NCBI RefSeq assembly: GCF_018130165.1
Contig: NZ_JAFCLZ010000004.1
Span: 124,001 to 188,000, forward strand
Source of the DNA: Bradyrhizobium sp. JYMT SZCCT0180
GTDB lineage: Bacteria > Pseudomonadota > Alphaproteobacteria > Rhizobiales > Xanthobacteraceae
Length of the DNA: 64,000 nt
Reading direction: 5' to 3'
Under the pieces are notes generated by a model. That model saw only the letters and a list, made by a program, of their open reading frames with translations. It did not search any database and was not told the origin of the DNA. Shown here piece by piece: positions 28,962-38,373 of the stretch (position 1 is the stretch's first letter; every line of letters starts with the position of its first letter). Position numbers and translations under genes: made by a program.

Positions 28962-30406
28962 GAATTCTTCTCCAGTGATTTTGCGATCCGCGCCACCAGT
29001 TCGGTCGCGACCTGTTCTTTCGTCATGACCGGCCACGAGTCCACTTGTATTTCGTCGTCGCCGACTTTGGCGCCGTCCCGCGTCAGCAGGTGCACGGTGT
29101 TGCGGTCGCCGCCCATCACGCCGGTTGCCGGCGACACGTCATTGGCGACGATCCAGTCACAGCCCTTGCGCGCGATCTTGGCTTTGGCATTTTCGATCAG
29201 ATGCTCGGTCTCGGCGGCGAAGCCGATCACCAGCGGCGGGCGCTTGTCCTTCATTTTTGAAATCGTGGCCAGGATGTCGGGATTTTCGACCAGCTGTAGC
29301 GGCGGCATGCCGGCCGATGTCTTCTTCAACTTCTGTTCGCCTTCATTGGCGACGCGCCAGTCGGCCACGGCAGCGGCGAAGATCGCGATATCCGCCGGCA
29401 GTGCGGCCTCGACCCGATGCAGCATGTCGCGCGCCGATTCCACCCGGATCACCGTCACGCCTGCGGGATCGCGCAAGTCCACCGGGCCGGACACCAGCGT
29501 CACGTCGGCGCCCGCGGCTCGCGCCGCGGCGGCGATCGCAAACCCCTGCTTGCCCGACGAGCGGTTGGCGATATAGCGCACCGGGTCGATCGGCTCATGG
29601 GTCGGGCCCGCTGTTATCAGCACGCGTTTTCCCAACAGCGGACGCGGGCGCGGCGGACGCAAAATGTCGACTGCGGCAGCGGCAATTTCCACCGCCTCAG
29701 ACATCCGTCCGACGCCGGCCTCGTTGGTTTCGGCCATCTCGCCGGCATTGGGGCCGATCATGGTGACCCCGTCGCGGCGAAGCTGCAGCACGTTACGGCG
29801 GGTGGCGGCGTTGTTCCACATCAAGGGGTTCATCGCCGGTGCCAGCAGGATCGGCTTGTCGGCAGCCAGCAGGATGGCGCTGGCGAGATCGTTGGCATGG
29901 CCATGCGCCATCTTCGCCATCAGGTCGGCCGTCGCCGGCGCAACCACGATCAGATCGCATTCACGCGCCAGACGGATGTGACCGGCGTCGAATTCGCTGC
30001 CGGGGTCGAACAGGTCCGTATAGACGCGCTCATGCGACAGCGCGCTCGCGGACAGCGGCGTGACGAATTGCTGCGCCGCCTTGGTCAGCACGCAGCGGAC
30101 CTCGATGCGCCGCTCCTTCAGCCGCCGGATCAGTTCGAGGGATTTGAAGGCGGCGATGCCGCCACCGATGATCAAGGTGACGCTGGCCTGGTTGGCCGCA
30201 TCGGCGATCGCCGGCGCGCGCGCGGAGGCATCCGCGGGCGGCGCCACGAAGCCAGACGTCGAGGCAGGAAACTCGGGGCGGCCTTGGATCAGCTCGCCCA
30301 GGATGACCCGGACTTCTTCCTCCACGGAGCGGCCGTTGCCGGCCGATCGCAGCCGCAAATAGGCCTTTACGGCGTCGTCGAGCTTTCGGATGGTGAGGCT
30401 GGCCAT
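28958..30406 (-). CDS. coaBC: CoaBC with an N-terminal FitA-like ribbon-helix-helix domain
   Basis: A bifunctional coenzyme A enzyme of 482 aa: phosphopantothenoylcysteine decarboxylase (about 73-245; [30 protein letters not shown]) and phosphopantothenate-cysteine ligase (about 255-480; [25 protein letters not shown]). Residues 1-42 ([19 protein letters not shown]..., [16 protein letters not shown]) read like a FitA/VapB-type ribbon-helix-helix antitoxin and are joined in frame by a Pro/Ala linker. No PIN toxin gene is adjacent. The decarboxylase loop that usually holds a catalytic Cys (ACGxxGxGRM) reads [12 protein letters not shown] here. It is followed by dut with a 4-nt overlap. Confidence 0.93.
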   Translation of the reverse strand: MASLTIRKLDDAVKAYLRLRSAGNGRSVEEEVRVILGELIQGRPEFPASTSGFVAPPADASARAPAIADAANQASVTLIIGGGIAAFKSLELIRRLKERRIEVRCVLTKAAQQFVTPLSASALSHERVYTDLFDPGSEFDAGHIRLARECDLIVVAPATADLMAKMAHGHANDLASAILLAADKPILLAPAMNPLMWNNAATRRNVLQLRRDGVTMIGPNAGEMAETNEAGVGRMSEAVEIAAAAVDILRPPRPRPLLGKRVLITAGPTHEPIDPVRYIANRSSGKQGFAIAAAARAAGADVTLVSGPVDLRDPAGVTVIRVESARDMLHRVEAALPADIAIFAAAVADWRVANEGEQKLKKTSAGMPPLQLVENPDILATISKMKDKRPPLVIGFAAETEHLIENAKAKIARKGCDWIVANDVSPATGVMGGDRNTVHLLTRDGAKVGDDEIQVDSWPVMTKEQVATELVARIAKSLEKNS

Positions 30407-30432
30407 GGGTGGCTCCAGGCAGGCATGATCTC

Positions 30433-30457
30433 AATGCTAGCATAAGGTGCATGCATT
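30433..30457. promoter_or_regulatory. Dyad upstream of coaBC, candidate operator
   Basis: AATGCTAGCAT and GTGCATGCATT are separated by 3 nt and match as an imperfect inverted repeat (8 of 11). They contain the perfect palindromes ATGCTAGCAT and TGCATGCA. The site lies 27 nt upstream of the coaBC start, in the 55-bp gap after ubiB. TGCTA/TAGCA half-sites recall the FitAB operator, so autoregulation by the fused domain is possible (inference). Confidence 0.4.
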
Positions 30458-30461
30458 GCAA

Positions 30462-32036
30462 TCACATTTGCCGGACGGCCACCAGAATCCCGATGAAGGT
30501 CGCCACGATGATCCAGAGCGCCACGGTGCGCCAGCGGCTCTTGCGCCCCTCGGCCCGGCCCAGCGCCGCAATCGTCTCCGGCGACAATGTGACGCCCTCC
30601 CGGGTCATCTTCTCCAGCTGCTCCAGCACCGCCACCGAACGCGTGGCGATGGCCGGCAGGCCCGTCAGCACGCGGCCAAGATCGCCCGCGCCGGACACCG
30701 CGCCCTGAATGCGCCCTATCGGTCCGAGATTGCGTTCGATCCATTCGCGTACCACGGGATCGGCGACCTTCCAGATATCGAGCTTGGGGTCGAAGCCGCG
30801 CGCCACGCCCTCGACCACCACCATGGTCTTTTGCAGCAGGATCAGTTCGGGGCGGGTCTGCATGTCGAACAGCCCGGTGACCTCGAGCAGCAAGGTCAAC
30901 AGCTTCGCCATCGAGATGTCTTCGGCGATGCGGTTATGGATCGGCTCGCCGATCGCGCGGATCGCTTGCGCGAAATTCTCGACCGAGTGGTGGCCGGGCA
31001 CATAGCCGGCCTCGAAATGCACCTCGGCGACGCGGCGATAGTCGCGCGTGATGAAGCCCAGAAGAATTTCGGCGAGGAAGCGCCGCTCTTTCGGCCCAAG
31101 CCGGCCCATGATGCCGAAATCGACGGCGACCAGCCGGCCGGCCTCATCGAGGAACAGATTGCCGGGATGCATGTCGGCATGGAAGAAGCCGTCGCGCAGC
31201 GCGTGGCGCAGGAAACTCTGGATCACCTTGCGCCCGAGATCGGGCAGGTCGACCTGCGACTGTTCGAGGCGCGCGTGGTCGTTGAGCGCGATGCCGTCGA
31301 TCCACTCCATCGTCAGTACGTTGTGGGTGGTGCGGTCCCAATCCACCGCCGGCACGCGGAAATCCGGATCGTCGCGCGTGTTCTCCGCCATCTCGGACAT
31401 CGCCGCCGCTTCCAGCCGCAGATCCATCTCCATCGCGACCGAGCGCGACATCGTGTTGATGACCTCGATCAGCCGCAGCCGGCGCGCTTCAGCCGAATGC
31501 GCTTCGGCATTGTGCGCGACAAAGAAGAAATCGGAGAGGTCGCGGCGGAAGCGTGCGGCGACGTTGGGGCGCAGCACCTTGACGGCAACGGCCTTGCGCG
31601 CGCCGTCGCGCTCGACTTCACCGCGATGCACCTGTGCGATAGAAGCAGCGGCAACCGACGGCCCGAGGCTCGCAAACGCCTGCGCCACAGGGCGTTCCAG
31701 CGATGTCGCGATGACGGCCTCAGCCTCGCTCTGTGAAAACGGCGGCAGCCGGTCCTGCAAGGCTTCCAGATCGCGCGCCATCGCAACGCCGACCACGTCG
31801 GGCCGCGTCGCCAGGAATTGTCCGAGCTTGAGATAGGCGGGGCCAAGCCGGGTCAGCGCCCGCGACAGCCGTGGGCCGGATTTGGCGCCGGGCCGCTCGA
31901 TGATCCGCGCCAGCTTGAGCGCAAGTTGCCCGGGCGGCGGCACCAGGCTCGGATCGACAACGCCGAACACGCCCTCGCGTGCGAACACAAAGCCGGCGCG
32001 GACAAGCCGCGCGATGTGGGTCGCCGCAGAAATCAC
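30462..32036 (-). CDS. ubiB: UbiB, ADCK/ABC1-family atypical kinase-like ATPase for ubiquinone biosynthesis
   Basis: Needed for coenzyme Q synthesis, probably as an ATPase that helps extract lipid intermediates. The KxGQ motif is [13 protein letters not shown]. Other kinase-like elements are [12 protein letters not shown] (A-rich loop), [17 protein letters not shown] (catalytic loop) and [11 protein letters not shown]. Two hydrophobic helices end the protein ([23 protein letters not shown]). The GTG start at 32036 overlaps the ubiE stop (GTGA) and gives 524 aa. An upstream ATG at 32087 would overlap ubiE by 55 nt and is less likely. Confidence 0.93.
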   Translation of the reverse strand: MISAATHIARLVRAGFVFAREGVFGVVDPSLVPPPGQLALKLARIIERPGAKSGPRLSRALTRLGPAYLKLGQFLATRPDVVGVAMARDLEALQDRLPPFSQSEAEAVIATSLERPVAQAFASLGPSVAAASIAQVHRGEVERDGARKAVAVKVLRPNVAARFRRDLSDFFFVAHNAEAHSAEARRLRLIEVINTMSRSVAMEMDLRLEAAAMSEMAENTRDDPDFRVPAVDWDRTTHNVLTMEWIDGIALNDHARLEQSQVDLPDLGRKVIQSFLRHALRDGFFHADMHPGNLFLDEAGRLVAVDFGIMGRLGPKERRFLAEILLGFITRDYRRVAEVHFEAGYVPGHHSVENFAQAIRAIGEPIHNRIAEDISMAKLLTLLLEVTGLFDMQTRPELILLQKTMVVVEGVARGFDPKLDIWKVADPVVREWIERNLGPIGRIQGAVSGAGDLGRVLTGLPAIATRSVAVLEQLEKMTREGVTLSPETIAALGRAEGRKSRWRTVALWIIVATFIGILVAVRQM

Positions 32037-32797
32037 AAACGCCAGCCCGAATGCAGCGCCACGATACCGCCGGAGAGGCTTTCCCATTTCACCCGTGAGA
32101 AGCCGGCGGCGCTGATCATCTCGGCAAAGGCGTTGGGCCTCGGAAATTTCCGGATCGATTCGACGAGGTATTGGTAGGAGTCGGCGTCGCCGGTCACGGC
32201 GCGGCCGAGCGGCGGGATCACCTTGAACGAGAAGAAGTCATAGAGCCGGTCGAGCCCGGGCACATCGACGGTGGAGAATTCCAGGCACAGGAATCGGCTT
32301 CCGGGCTTCAGCACGCGGTAGGCTTCCTTCAGCGCGGCATCGATCCGCGGCACGTTGCGGATGCCGAACGCGATCGTATAGGCGTCGAACGCGCGATCCG
32401 GGAATTCCAGCGCCTCGGCATTGCCCTCGACGAACGAAACCTGCTGGTCGAGATGCTGCGCCAATGCACGGTTGCGGCCGACGCCGAGCATCTCGGTATT
32501 GATGTCGCAGACCGTGGCGCGGAAGCCGGTGCCTGCCGCCTTGGCGGCGCGGAACGCGATATCGCCGGTGCCACCGGCAACATCCAGCAGCGCGAACGGC
32601 GCATCGCCCTTTGGCGGATTGAGCTTGTTGATCATGATGTCCTTCCAGGCCCGGTGCAGGCCGCCAGACATCAGATCGTTCATCAAATCATAGCGCGACG
32701 CCACGCTGTGAAACACGTCATTCACCAGCGTCTGCTTGTCCCCAAGGGGGACGTCCCTGAAGCCAAAATGCGTCGTTTGGTCCGGCCGATCCATCAA
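32033..32797 (-). CDS. ubiE: Demethylmenaquinol/2-octaprenyl-6-methoxy-benzoquinol methylase
   Basis: A SAM-dependent C-methyltransferase of quinone synthesis, 254 aa, cytoplasmic. SAM motif I is [14 protein letters not shown]. The UbiE signatures [25 protein letters not shown] and [30 protein letters not shown] are both intact. GGAG is 8 nt upstream of the first ATG, which favours that start over the adjacent second ATG. It is divergent from mutM and overlaps ubiB downstream, the standard mutM/ubiE/ubiB/coaBC/dut order of alphaproteobacteria. Confidence 0.97.
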   Translation of the reverse strand: MMDRPDQTTHFGFRDVPLGDKQTLVNDVFHSVASRYDLMNDLMSGGLHRAWKDIMINKLNPPKGDAPFALLDVAGGTGDIAFRAAKAAGTGFRATVCDINTEMLGVGRNRALAQHLDQQVSFVEGNAEALEFPDRAFDAYTIAFGIRNVPRIDAALKEAYRVLKPGSRFLCLEFSTVDVPGLDRLYDFFSFKVIPPLGRAVTGDADSYQYLVESIRKFPRPNAFAEMISAAGFSRVKWESLSGGIVALHSGWRL

Positions 32798-32873
32798 CTT
32801 ATCTCCATGGCCTGACCATAGCGCGCCCGCCGCAATGGCGCTATCACGTCACCTTCATAAGGTGAATACCTGC

Positions 32874-33767
32874 ATGCCTGAATTACCCGAAGTTGAGACC
32901 GTCCGCCGCGGCCTGCAACCCGCCATGGAGGGGTCAAAAATCGTCAAGGCGGAAGCCCGGCGGAAAGATCTGCGGTTTCCCTTTCAAAAAGACTTTATCG
33001 CGCGGCTGGAGGGCCAGACCGTGACCGGCCTTGGCCGCCGCGCCAAATATCTGATGGCGGACCTGACCTCGGGCGACGTGCTGCTGATGCATCTGGGCAT
33101 GTCGGGCTCGTTTCGCGTGCTGGAAAACGCTGCCAACAGCACAGGCGAGAACACACCGGGCCAATTCCATCTGCCGCGCAGCGAAGACCGCGCCCATGAT
33201 CACGTCGTGTTCCACATGTCATCGGGCGCCTCTGTCGTGTTCAACGATCCGCGCCGCTTCGGTTACATGAAGATCATCGCCCGCAACGCGCTGGAGGAGG
33301 AGCCGCTGCTGAAAGGGCTCGGTCCCGAACCGCTCGGCAATGAATTTGACGCGACGATGCTGGCGCAATCCTGCCACAACAAGAAAACCAGCCTGAAGGC
33401 CGCCTTGCTCGACCAGCGCGTGGTGGCGGGACTTGGCAACATCTATGTCTGCGAAGCGCTCTATCGCGCGCATCTGTCGCCGCGCCGGCTGGCTGCGACC
33501 CTGGCGACGAAGAAGGCCGAGCCGACGGATCATGCCAAGCGTCTGGTGGGCTCGATCCACGATGTCTTGAACCAGGCGATCAAGGCCGGCGGTTCCTCGA
33601 TCAGCGACCATCGCCAGACCTCAGGCGAACTCGGATATTTCCAGCACTCGTTCCAGGTCTATGACCGCGAGGGCGAGAAATGCCAGACCGCGCGCTGCGG
33701 CGGCGTCGTGCGGCGCTTCGTCCAGAACGGCCGCTCGACCTTCTGGTGCCCGAAATGCCAGAAGTAA
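32874..33767 (+). CDS. mutM: Formamidopyrimidine-DNA glycosylase
   Basis: Excises 8-oxoguanine and formamidopyrimidines from DNA and nicks the strand. The N-terminal catalytic [13 protein letters not shown] (Pro2 after Met removal, then Glu3) fixes the start. The helix-two-turn-helix is [22 protein letters not shown]. The C-terminal zinc finger is C-x4-C...C-x2-C ([20 protein letters not shown]). It is 297 aa. A loop around residues 85-105 ([19 protein letters not shown]) is longer than in E. coli. Confidence 0.97.
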   Translation: MPELPEVETVRRGLQPAMEGSKIVKAEARRKDLRFPFQKDFIARLEGQTVTGLGRRAKYLMADLTSGDVLLMHLGMSGSFRVLENAANSTGENTPGQFHLPRSEDRAHDHVVFHMSSGASVVFNDPRRFGYMKIIARNALEEEPLLKGLGPEPLGNEFDATMLAQSCHNKKTSLKAALLDQRVVAGLGNIYVCEALYRAHLSPRRLAATLATKKAEPTDHAKRLVGSIHDVLNQAIKAGGSSISDHRQTSGELGYFQHSFQVYDREGEKCQTARCGGVVRRFVQNGRSTFWCPKCQK

Positions 33768-33798
33768 TCACGAACGTCCACGTCGCGGCATCGACATC

Positions 33799-34371
33799 AT
33801 GAACACCCCGACGATCCAGACCTCGCGACTGATCCTGCGACCGCTCGCGCTATACGACGCGCCGGCGATCCAGCGCCATTTCAACAACTGGAACATTATC
33901 CGGAATCTCGCATCCGTCGTGCCCTGGCCATATCCGGACGACGGCGCGGAAAGCTTTGTCAGGGCTCAGCTGGAAGCAATCGCCGCGGGCGAAGAACTCT
34001 ATCATTGGGTCCTGGTATTGCGAGCGGGCGACGGCGAGGCCATCGGCAACATCCACTTTCGACCGTCGGCGGACAGCCCGAAAGGCAACCGGGGATTCTG
34101 GCTCGCCGAGCCCTATTGGAATCGCGGGCTGATGACCGAGGCCATCTCGGCCATAAACGATTTTGCCTTCAACACGCTCGCTATCGAGCAGTTCTACGTT
34201 TGCAACGTGGTTTCCAATGAAGCGTCCCGCCGCGTCAAGCAAAAGACCGGCGCCGAGTTCGTTGGCTACATCGAACTCGCGCATCACAACGGCCAGTCGA
34301 AATCGGAAAAATGGCGCGTGACGCGCGAAAACTGGCTGCGCCTGGCTCCAACGAAACGGGAAACACCATGA
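33799..34371 (+). CDS. GNAT-family N-acetyltransferase (RimJ/RimL-like)
   Basis: A 190-aa acetyltransferase of the RimJ/RimL subgroup. The start IQTSRLILRPLALYDAPAIQRHF is the typical opening. IGNIHFRP and GFWLAEPYWNRGLMTEAISAINDFAF carry the acetyl-CoA-binding strand and pyrophosphate loop. The substrate is unknown. The stop overlaps the ggt start by 4 nt (ATGA), so the two are translationally coupled. A role in modifying peptides or amino compounds handled by Ggt is conceivable but not shown. Confidence 0.85.
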   Translation: MNTPTIQTSRLILRPLALYDAPAIQRHFNNWNIIRNLASVVPWPYPDDGAESFVRAQLEAIAAGEELYHWVLVLRAGDGEAIGNIHFRPSADSPKGNRGFWLAEPYWNRGLMTEAISAINDFAFNTLAIEQFYVCNVVSNEASRRVKQKTGAEFVGYIELAHHNGQSKSEKWRVTRENWLRLAPTKRETP

Positions 34372-36047
34372 CCAGCAACTGGCGGGATCGCGCGGCCACT
34401 ACTTTTCAATGTCAGAAGCAGCCGGCGACTTCCAGCCGCGGCATGGTGGTGAGCAATCATCCGCTGGCTTCGAGCGCGGGCGCCGAGATGCTGGCGGCCG
34501 GAGGCAACGCCATCGATGCGGCGATCGCGACGCTGTTCACACTGACGGTGGTCGAGCCGATGATGGTCGGCATCATCGGCGGCGGCATGGCACATATTCG
34601 CCTCGCCGACGGCAGCCATCGCTTCATCGACGGCCAGAGCACCGTGCCGCTGTCGGTCCGTCCCGACACTTACAAATCAAAACCGGGTTCGGCGCATGAC
34701 GTGTTCGACACCGTCGGCGATGAAAATCTCAATGGCCCGAAAGCGGTCGCGACGCCGGGATCGCTGAAAGCCTGGTGCGAGACGCTGCAAAGGTTCGGCA
34801 CCATGAGCCTTGCCGACGTGATGCAGCCCGCGATCAAGCACGCCTCGCGCGGCTATGCCGCGACGCCCTATCTGCACGAATGCATCAGCGATAGCGCGAC
34901 TGACATGCTGAAGGACAAGGCGATCTCGGCGGTCTTTCTGCCCAAGGGGACGCCGCTGAAGGCCGGCGAGCGCGTGGTACAGTCGGAATATGCGCAGACG
35001 CTGACCCACATTTCGCAGCACGGCGCGGCGGCGCTGTACCAGGGACCGCTCGGCGATATCCTGGTCGACTATATGAAAGCGCATGGCGGCTTCATCAGCC
35101 GCGAAGACCTCACCGTCTACAGGACCGTCGAGCGCCAGCCGATCCGCGCCGATTATCGCGGCTGGGAAATTCAGGGACCGCCGCCGCCCGCGGCCTCCGG
35201 CGTGCACATCGCCCAGATGCTCAACATTCTCGAAGGCTACGATATCGCCAGGCTCGGCTTCGGCTCTGCGGAGACGATTCACTATCTCGCCGAAGTGCTG
35301 AAGATCGCTTTTGCCGATCGCGCGGCCGCCAGCGGCGATCCTGACTTCATCAACGTGCCGGTGGAGCGGCTGACGTCGAAGGCCTATGCCGGGGAACGCC
35401 GCCGCGCGATCGATCCCGGCCGCGCGCAGCAAAGGGGCGCCGGCGTCGCGCAGCTCGAAGGCGCGCACACCACGCATATGACGGCGGCGGATGCGTTTGG
35501 AAACGTGGTCGCGACCACGCAGACCATCAACAATCTGTTCGGCGCCAAGATCATGATCCCCGGTCTCGGCACCGTCCCGAACAACTACATGAACCTCTAC
35601 GATCCCCGGCCCGGCCATGCGCTGTCACTGGCGCCCGGCAAGCGCGTCACCACCTCGATGTCGCCAATGATGGCGCTGCGCGACGGCAAGCTGGTCTATG
35701 CGCTCGGCCTGCCCGGTGGAAAGCGGATCTTTCCGAGCGCGATGCAGGCGCTGATCAATCTGATCGACCATGGCATGAGCCTGCAGGAAGCCGTCGAGGC
35801 GCCGCGGGTCTGGACCGAGGGCAATGCGCTGGAAGTCGAATCGGCGGTGCCGGAAAGCGTTCGCGCCAAACTCACATCGATGGGCCACCGAGTGCAGGCG
35901 GTGCCGACGGTGGCCGGTGGCATGAACGCCATTCAATTCCACGACGACGGTCGGATGTCGGGCGCAGCCTGCTGGCGCGCCGACGGCACACCGATCGGCA
36001 TCGCAGGCGGGCTTGCGCGCGCCGGCGTGAGGTTCGGGCTGGCCTAG
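34368..36047 (+). CDS. Gamma-glutamyltransferase (Ntn-hydrolase), cytoplasmic-looking
   Basis: A 559-aa autoprocessing Ntn-hydrolase. The Thr nucleophile that becomes the small-subunit N terminus is in EGAHTTHMTAADAFGNVVATTQTIN near residue 370. The early block SNHPLASSAGAEMLAAGGNAIDAAIA and PGGKRIFPSAMQALINLIDHGMSLQEAVEAPR also match the family. There is no signal peptide or membrane segment, unlike periplasmic glutathione-degrading GGTs. A cytoplasmic acylase or amidohydrolase-like role is therefore possible. Coupled to the upstream GNAT gene by a 4-nt overlap. Confidence 0.88.
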   Translation: MTSNWRDRAATTFQCQKQPATSSRGMVVSNHPLASSAGAEMLAAGGNAIDAAIATLFTLTVVEPMMVGIIGGGMAHIRLADGSHRFIDGQSTVPLSVRPDTYKSKPGSAHDVFDTVGDENLNGPKAVATPGSLKAWCETLQRFGTMSLADVMQPAIKHASRGYAATPYLHECISDSATDMLKDKAISAVFLPKGTPLKAGERVVQSEYAQTLTHISQHGAAALYQGPLGDILVDYMKAHGGFISREDLTVYRTVERQPIRADYRGWEIQGPPPPAASGVHIAQMLNILEGYDIARLGFGSAETIHYLAEVLKIAFADRAAASGDPDFINVPVERLTSKAYAGERRRAIDPGRAQQRGAGVAQLEGAHTTHMTAADAFGNVVATTQTINNLFGAKIMIPGLGTVPNNYMNLYDPRPGHALSLAPGKRVTTSMSPMMALRDGKLVYALGLPGGKRIFPSAMQALINLIDHGMSLQEAVEAPRVWTEGNALEVESAVPESVRAKLTSMGHRVQAVPTVAGGMNAIQFHDDGRMSGAACWRADGTPIGIAGGLARAGVRFGLA

Positions 36048-36250
36048 CAAATCGGTGGACGCAATTTCTCGGATTCGAAGATTGCCGCACTTTCGTTGTG
36101 GTTGAAAATAGCGCAAATATTTTCGTGCGATTCCGTCGATGCGGCGGGAATTGCGTACTAGTACGGGCCGCCTGTTTCTCCATTCTTCATGGTTAATGCC
36201 CACCCTGATGCGCTGCCGGTAGCTATCGGTCTGCACAAAGGGGCTTCGCC

Positions 36251-38353
36251 ATGGCAATTCTGAATCTGAATATTCGTGGGCGTTTGATCCTGGGCTTCAG
36301 CGTGATCTGCGCATTGCTTGCATGCGTGGTCGTCATCACCATCGTCAAGGTTGGCAACGTCAACGAATCCACCGAGCGGACCGTCAATCTTCGCGTGCCG
36401 ACAGCGATGGCCGCAAATGACGTGGTGGCCGGAGTTTACGCCTCGCTCGCTTCGCTGCGCGGCTGGCTGATCACCGGCAACGACACATTCAAGGCCGAGC
36501 GCGTGTTGCTCTGGAAGGACATTCAGCGCCATGGCGCGGAGATGGATAACCTCTCAACGCGTTGGACCTCGGAACAGAACAAGTCGGACTGGAGACAGGC
36601 CAAGCCGTTGCTCGACGAGTTGCGCAATGCGCAGGACAAGGCCGAAGCAATTGCCCACACCATCGACGAGCAACCCGCAGCAAAGATTCTCGCCACCGAG
36701 GCCGCGCCGCTGGCGAAACTCATGCTGCAAAAGGCGACGTCGATCATCGACGAGGAGGGCGGCATTGCCTCGACGGATGCGCGCAAGAGCCTGCTGATCG
36801 GTTTTGCAGACATGCGCGGCAGCATGGCGATGGCGATCGGCGCGATCCGCGCCTATCTGCTGACCGCGGACATGGCCTTCAAGAAGGAGTTTGAGGATCT
36901 CTGGGCGCTCAACCAGACAAAGTTCGAGGCGCTCTCGAAGCGACGCGCGGAAATGACAAGCGAGCAGCAGAAGGCGTTCGACGCGCTGGTCGATGCCCGT
37001 GCCAAATTCGCGCCGATGCCGCAGAAGATGTTCGAGATCCGCGCCTCGGACCGCTGGAACATGGCGCAGTGGTTCCTGACCAACGAGGCGGCCCCCCGCG
37101 CCAACAAACTGCTCGATATTTTCGCGGGAACAAAGGGCGCCGCCGGATCGCGTTCCGGCGGGATGGTTGCGCGCCAGCAAGACAATCTGAAGCGCGACGG
37201 CGCGGCGGTTCTCGCTGAAACCAGTTTCCTGATGACGCTGCTCTGGGTGCTGCTCGGTGTCGGCATCGGCGTTGCGGCGACTGTCGTGTATCTGACCAAC
37301 CGTTCGATCGTGCCGCCGATTCTGAAGATGGTCGGCGCCATGGGCCAGCTTGCCGGCGGCGATCATTCGGTCACGATCCCGGCGACCGACAAGAAGGACG
37401 AAATCGGCCTGATGGCGCGGGCGGTCCTGATCTTCAAGGAGAACATGATCAAGGCAAAGGAGCTCGCCGAAAAGGAAGCCGAAGCCATCAGCGCGCGCGT
37501 GGCGCGGGCGGCGCGGGTCAATGAACTGACGCAGACGTTCGACGCCAACATATCGACCGTGTTGAGATCGGTGGCGTCGGCGTCGACCGAACTGCAGGCG
37601 ACCGCGTCGTCGATGACGGCGACGGCTGAGGAGACCAGCAACCAGGCGACCGCGGTGGCAGCTGCGACCGAGGAGGCTTCGACGAACGTGCAAACCGTCG
37701 CGGCTGCGTCGGAGGAGCTGGCCAGTTCCGTTACCGAGATCAGCCGTCAGGTGGCGCAGTCGGCCTCGATCGCGCAGAAGGCCGTGGGTGAGGCCGATCG
37801 CACCAATGCGACGGTGCAGGGTCTGTTCAAGGACGCTGCCAGTATCGGCGACGTCGTCAAGCTGATCAGCGAAATCGCCAGCCAGACCAATCTGCTGGCG
37901 CTCAATGCGACGATCGAGGCGGCGCGTGCCGGTGAGGCCGGCCGTGGTTTTGCCGTGGTGGCATCCGAGGTCAAGAGTCTGGCTGAACAAACCGCCAAGG
38001 CGACCGACCAGATCGACGCTCAGGTTTCGTCGATCCAGGCTTCATCCAGCGAGGCCGTCGCTGCCATCAAGGGGATCTCCGCGACCATCAACGAAATGAG
38101 CGAGATCGCCTCCGCGATTGCGGGTGCCGTGGAAGAACAGGGCTCGGCAACCCAGGAGATCGCCCGCAACGTACAGCAGGCTGCACTCGGCACCGGCGAA
38201 ATCTCGTCGAACGTGAGTGGCGTTCAGCAAGCCGCCGGCGACACCGGTGCCGCCGCGCATCAGGTGCTGCAGGCGTCCAGCGAATTATCGCGGCAGTCCG
38301 AGACGATGCGAAGCCACGTCGAAACTTTCCTCAGCAACATCAAGGCGGCCTGA
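36251..38353 (+). CDS. Methyl-accepting chemotaxis protein
   Basis: A 700-aa transmembrane chemoreceptor. TM1 is about residues 12-32, then a long helical periplasmic sensor (helical-bundle type, with a repeated [17 protein letters not shown] helix). TM2 is about 325-347, and a HAMP domain follows. The signalling domain from about 430 contains the conserved hairpin tip [47 protein letters not shown]. The end (FLSNIKAA) lacks a CheR-binding pentapeptide. The ligand is unknown. No other chemotaxis genes are nearby. Confidence 0.95.
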   Translation: MAILNLNIRGRLILGFSVICALLACVVVITIVKVGNVNESTERTVNLRVPTAMAANDVVAGVYASLASLRGWLITGNDTFKAERVLLWKDIQRHGAEMDNLSTRWTSEQNKSDWRQAKPLLDELRNAQDKAEAIAHTIDEQPAAKILATEAAPLAKLMLQKATSIIDEEGGIASTDARKSLLIGFADMRGSMAMAIGAIRAYLLTADMAFKKEFEDLWALNQTKFEALSKRRAEMTSEQQKAFDALVDARAKFAPMPQKMFEIRASDRWNMAQWFLTNEAAPRANKLLDIFAGTKGAAGSRSGGMVARQQDNLKRDGAAVLAETSFLMTLLWVLLGVGIGVAATVVYLTNRSIVPPILKMVGAMGQLAGGDHSVTIPATDKKDEIGLMARAVLIFKENMIKAKELAEKEAEAISARVARAARVNELTQTFDANISTVLRSVASASTELQATASSMTATAEETSNQATAVAAATEEASTNVQTVAAASEELASSVTEISRQVAQSASIAQKAVGEADRTNATVQGLFKDAASIGDVVKLISEIASQTNLLALNATIEAARAGEAGRGFAVVASEVKSLAEQTAKATDQIDAQVSSIQASSSEAVAAIKGISATINEMSEIASAIAGAVEEQGSATQEIARNVQQAALGTGEISSNVSGVQQAAGDTGAAAHQVLQASSELSRQSETMRSHVETFLSNIKAA

Positions 38354-38358
38354 TACGC

Positions 38359-38373
38359 ACTGACGTCGTCAGT
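38359..38373. terminator. Short hairpin between convergent genes
   Basis: ACTGAC and GTCAGT pair with a 3-nt loop in the 20-bp gap between the chemoreceptor gene and the convergent trypsin-fold gene. There is no clear T run, so it is a weak terminator at best. Confidence 0.3.
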
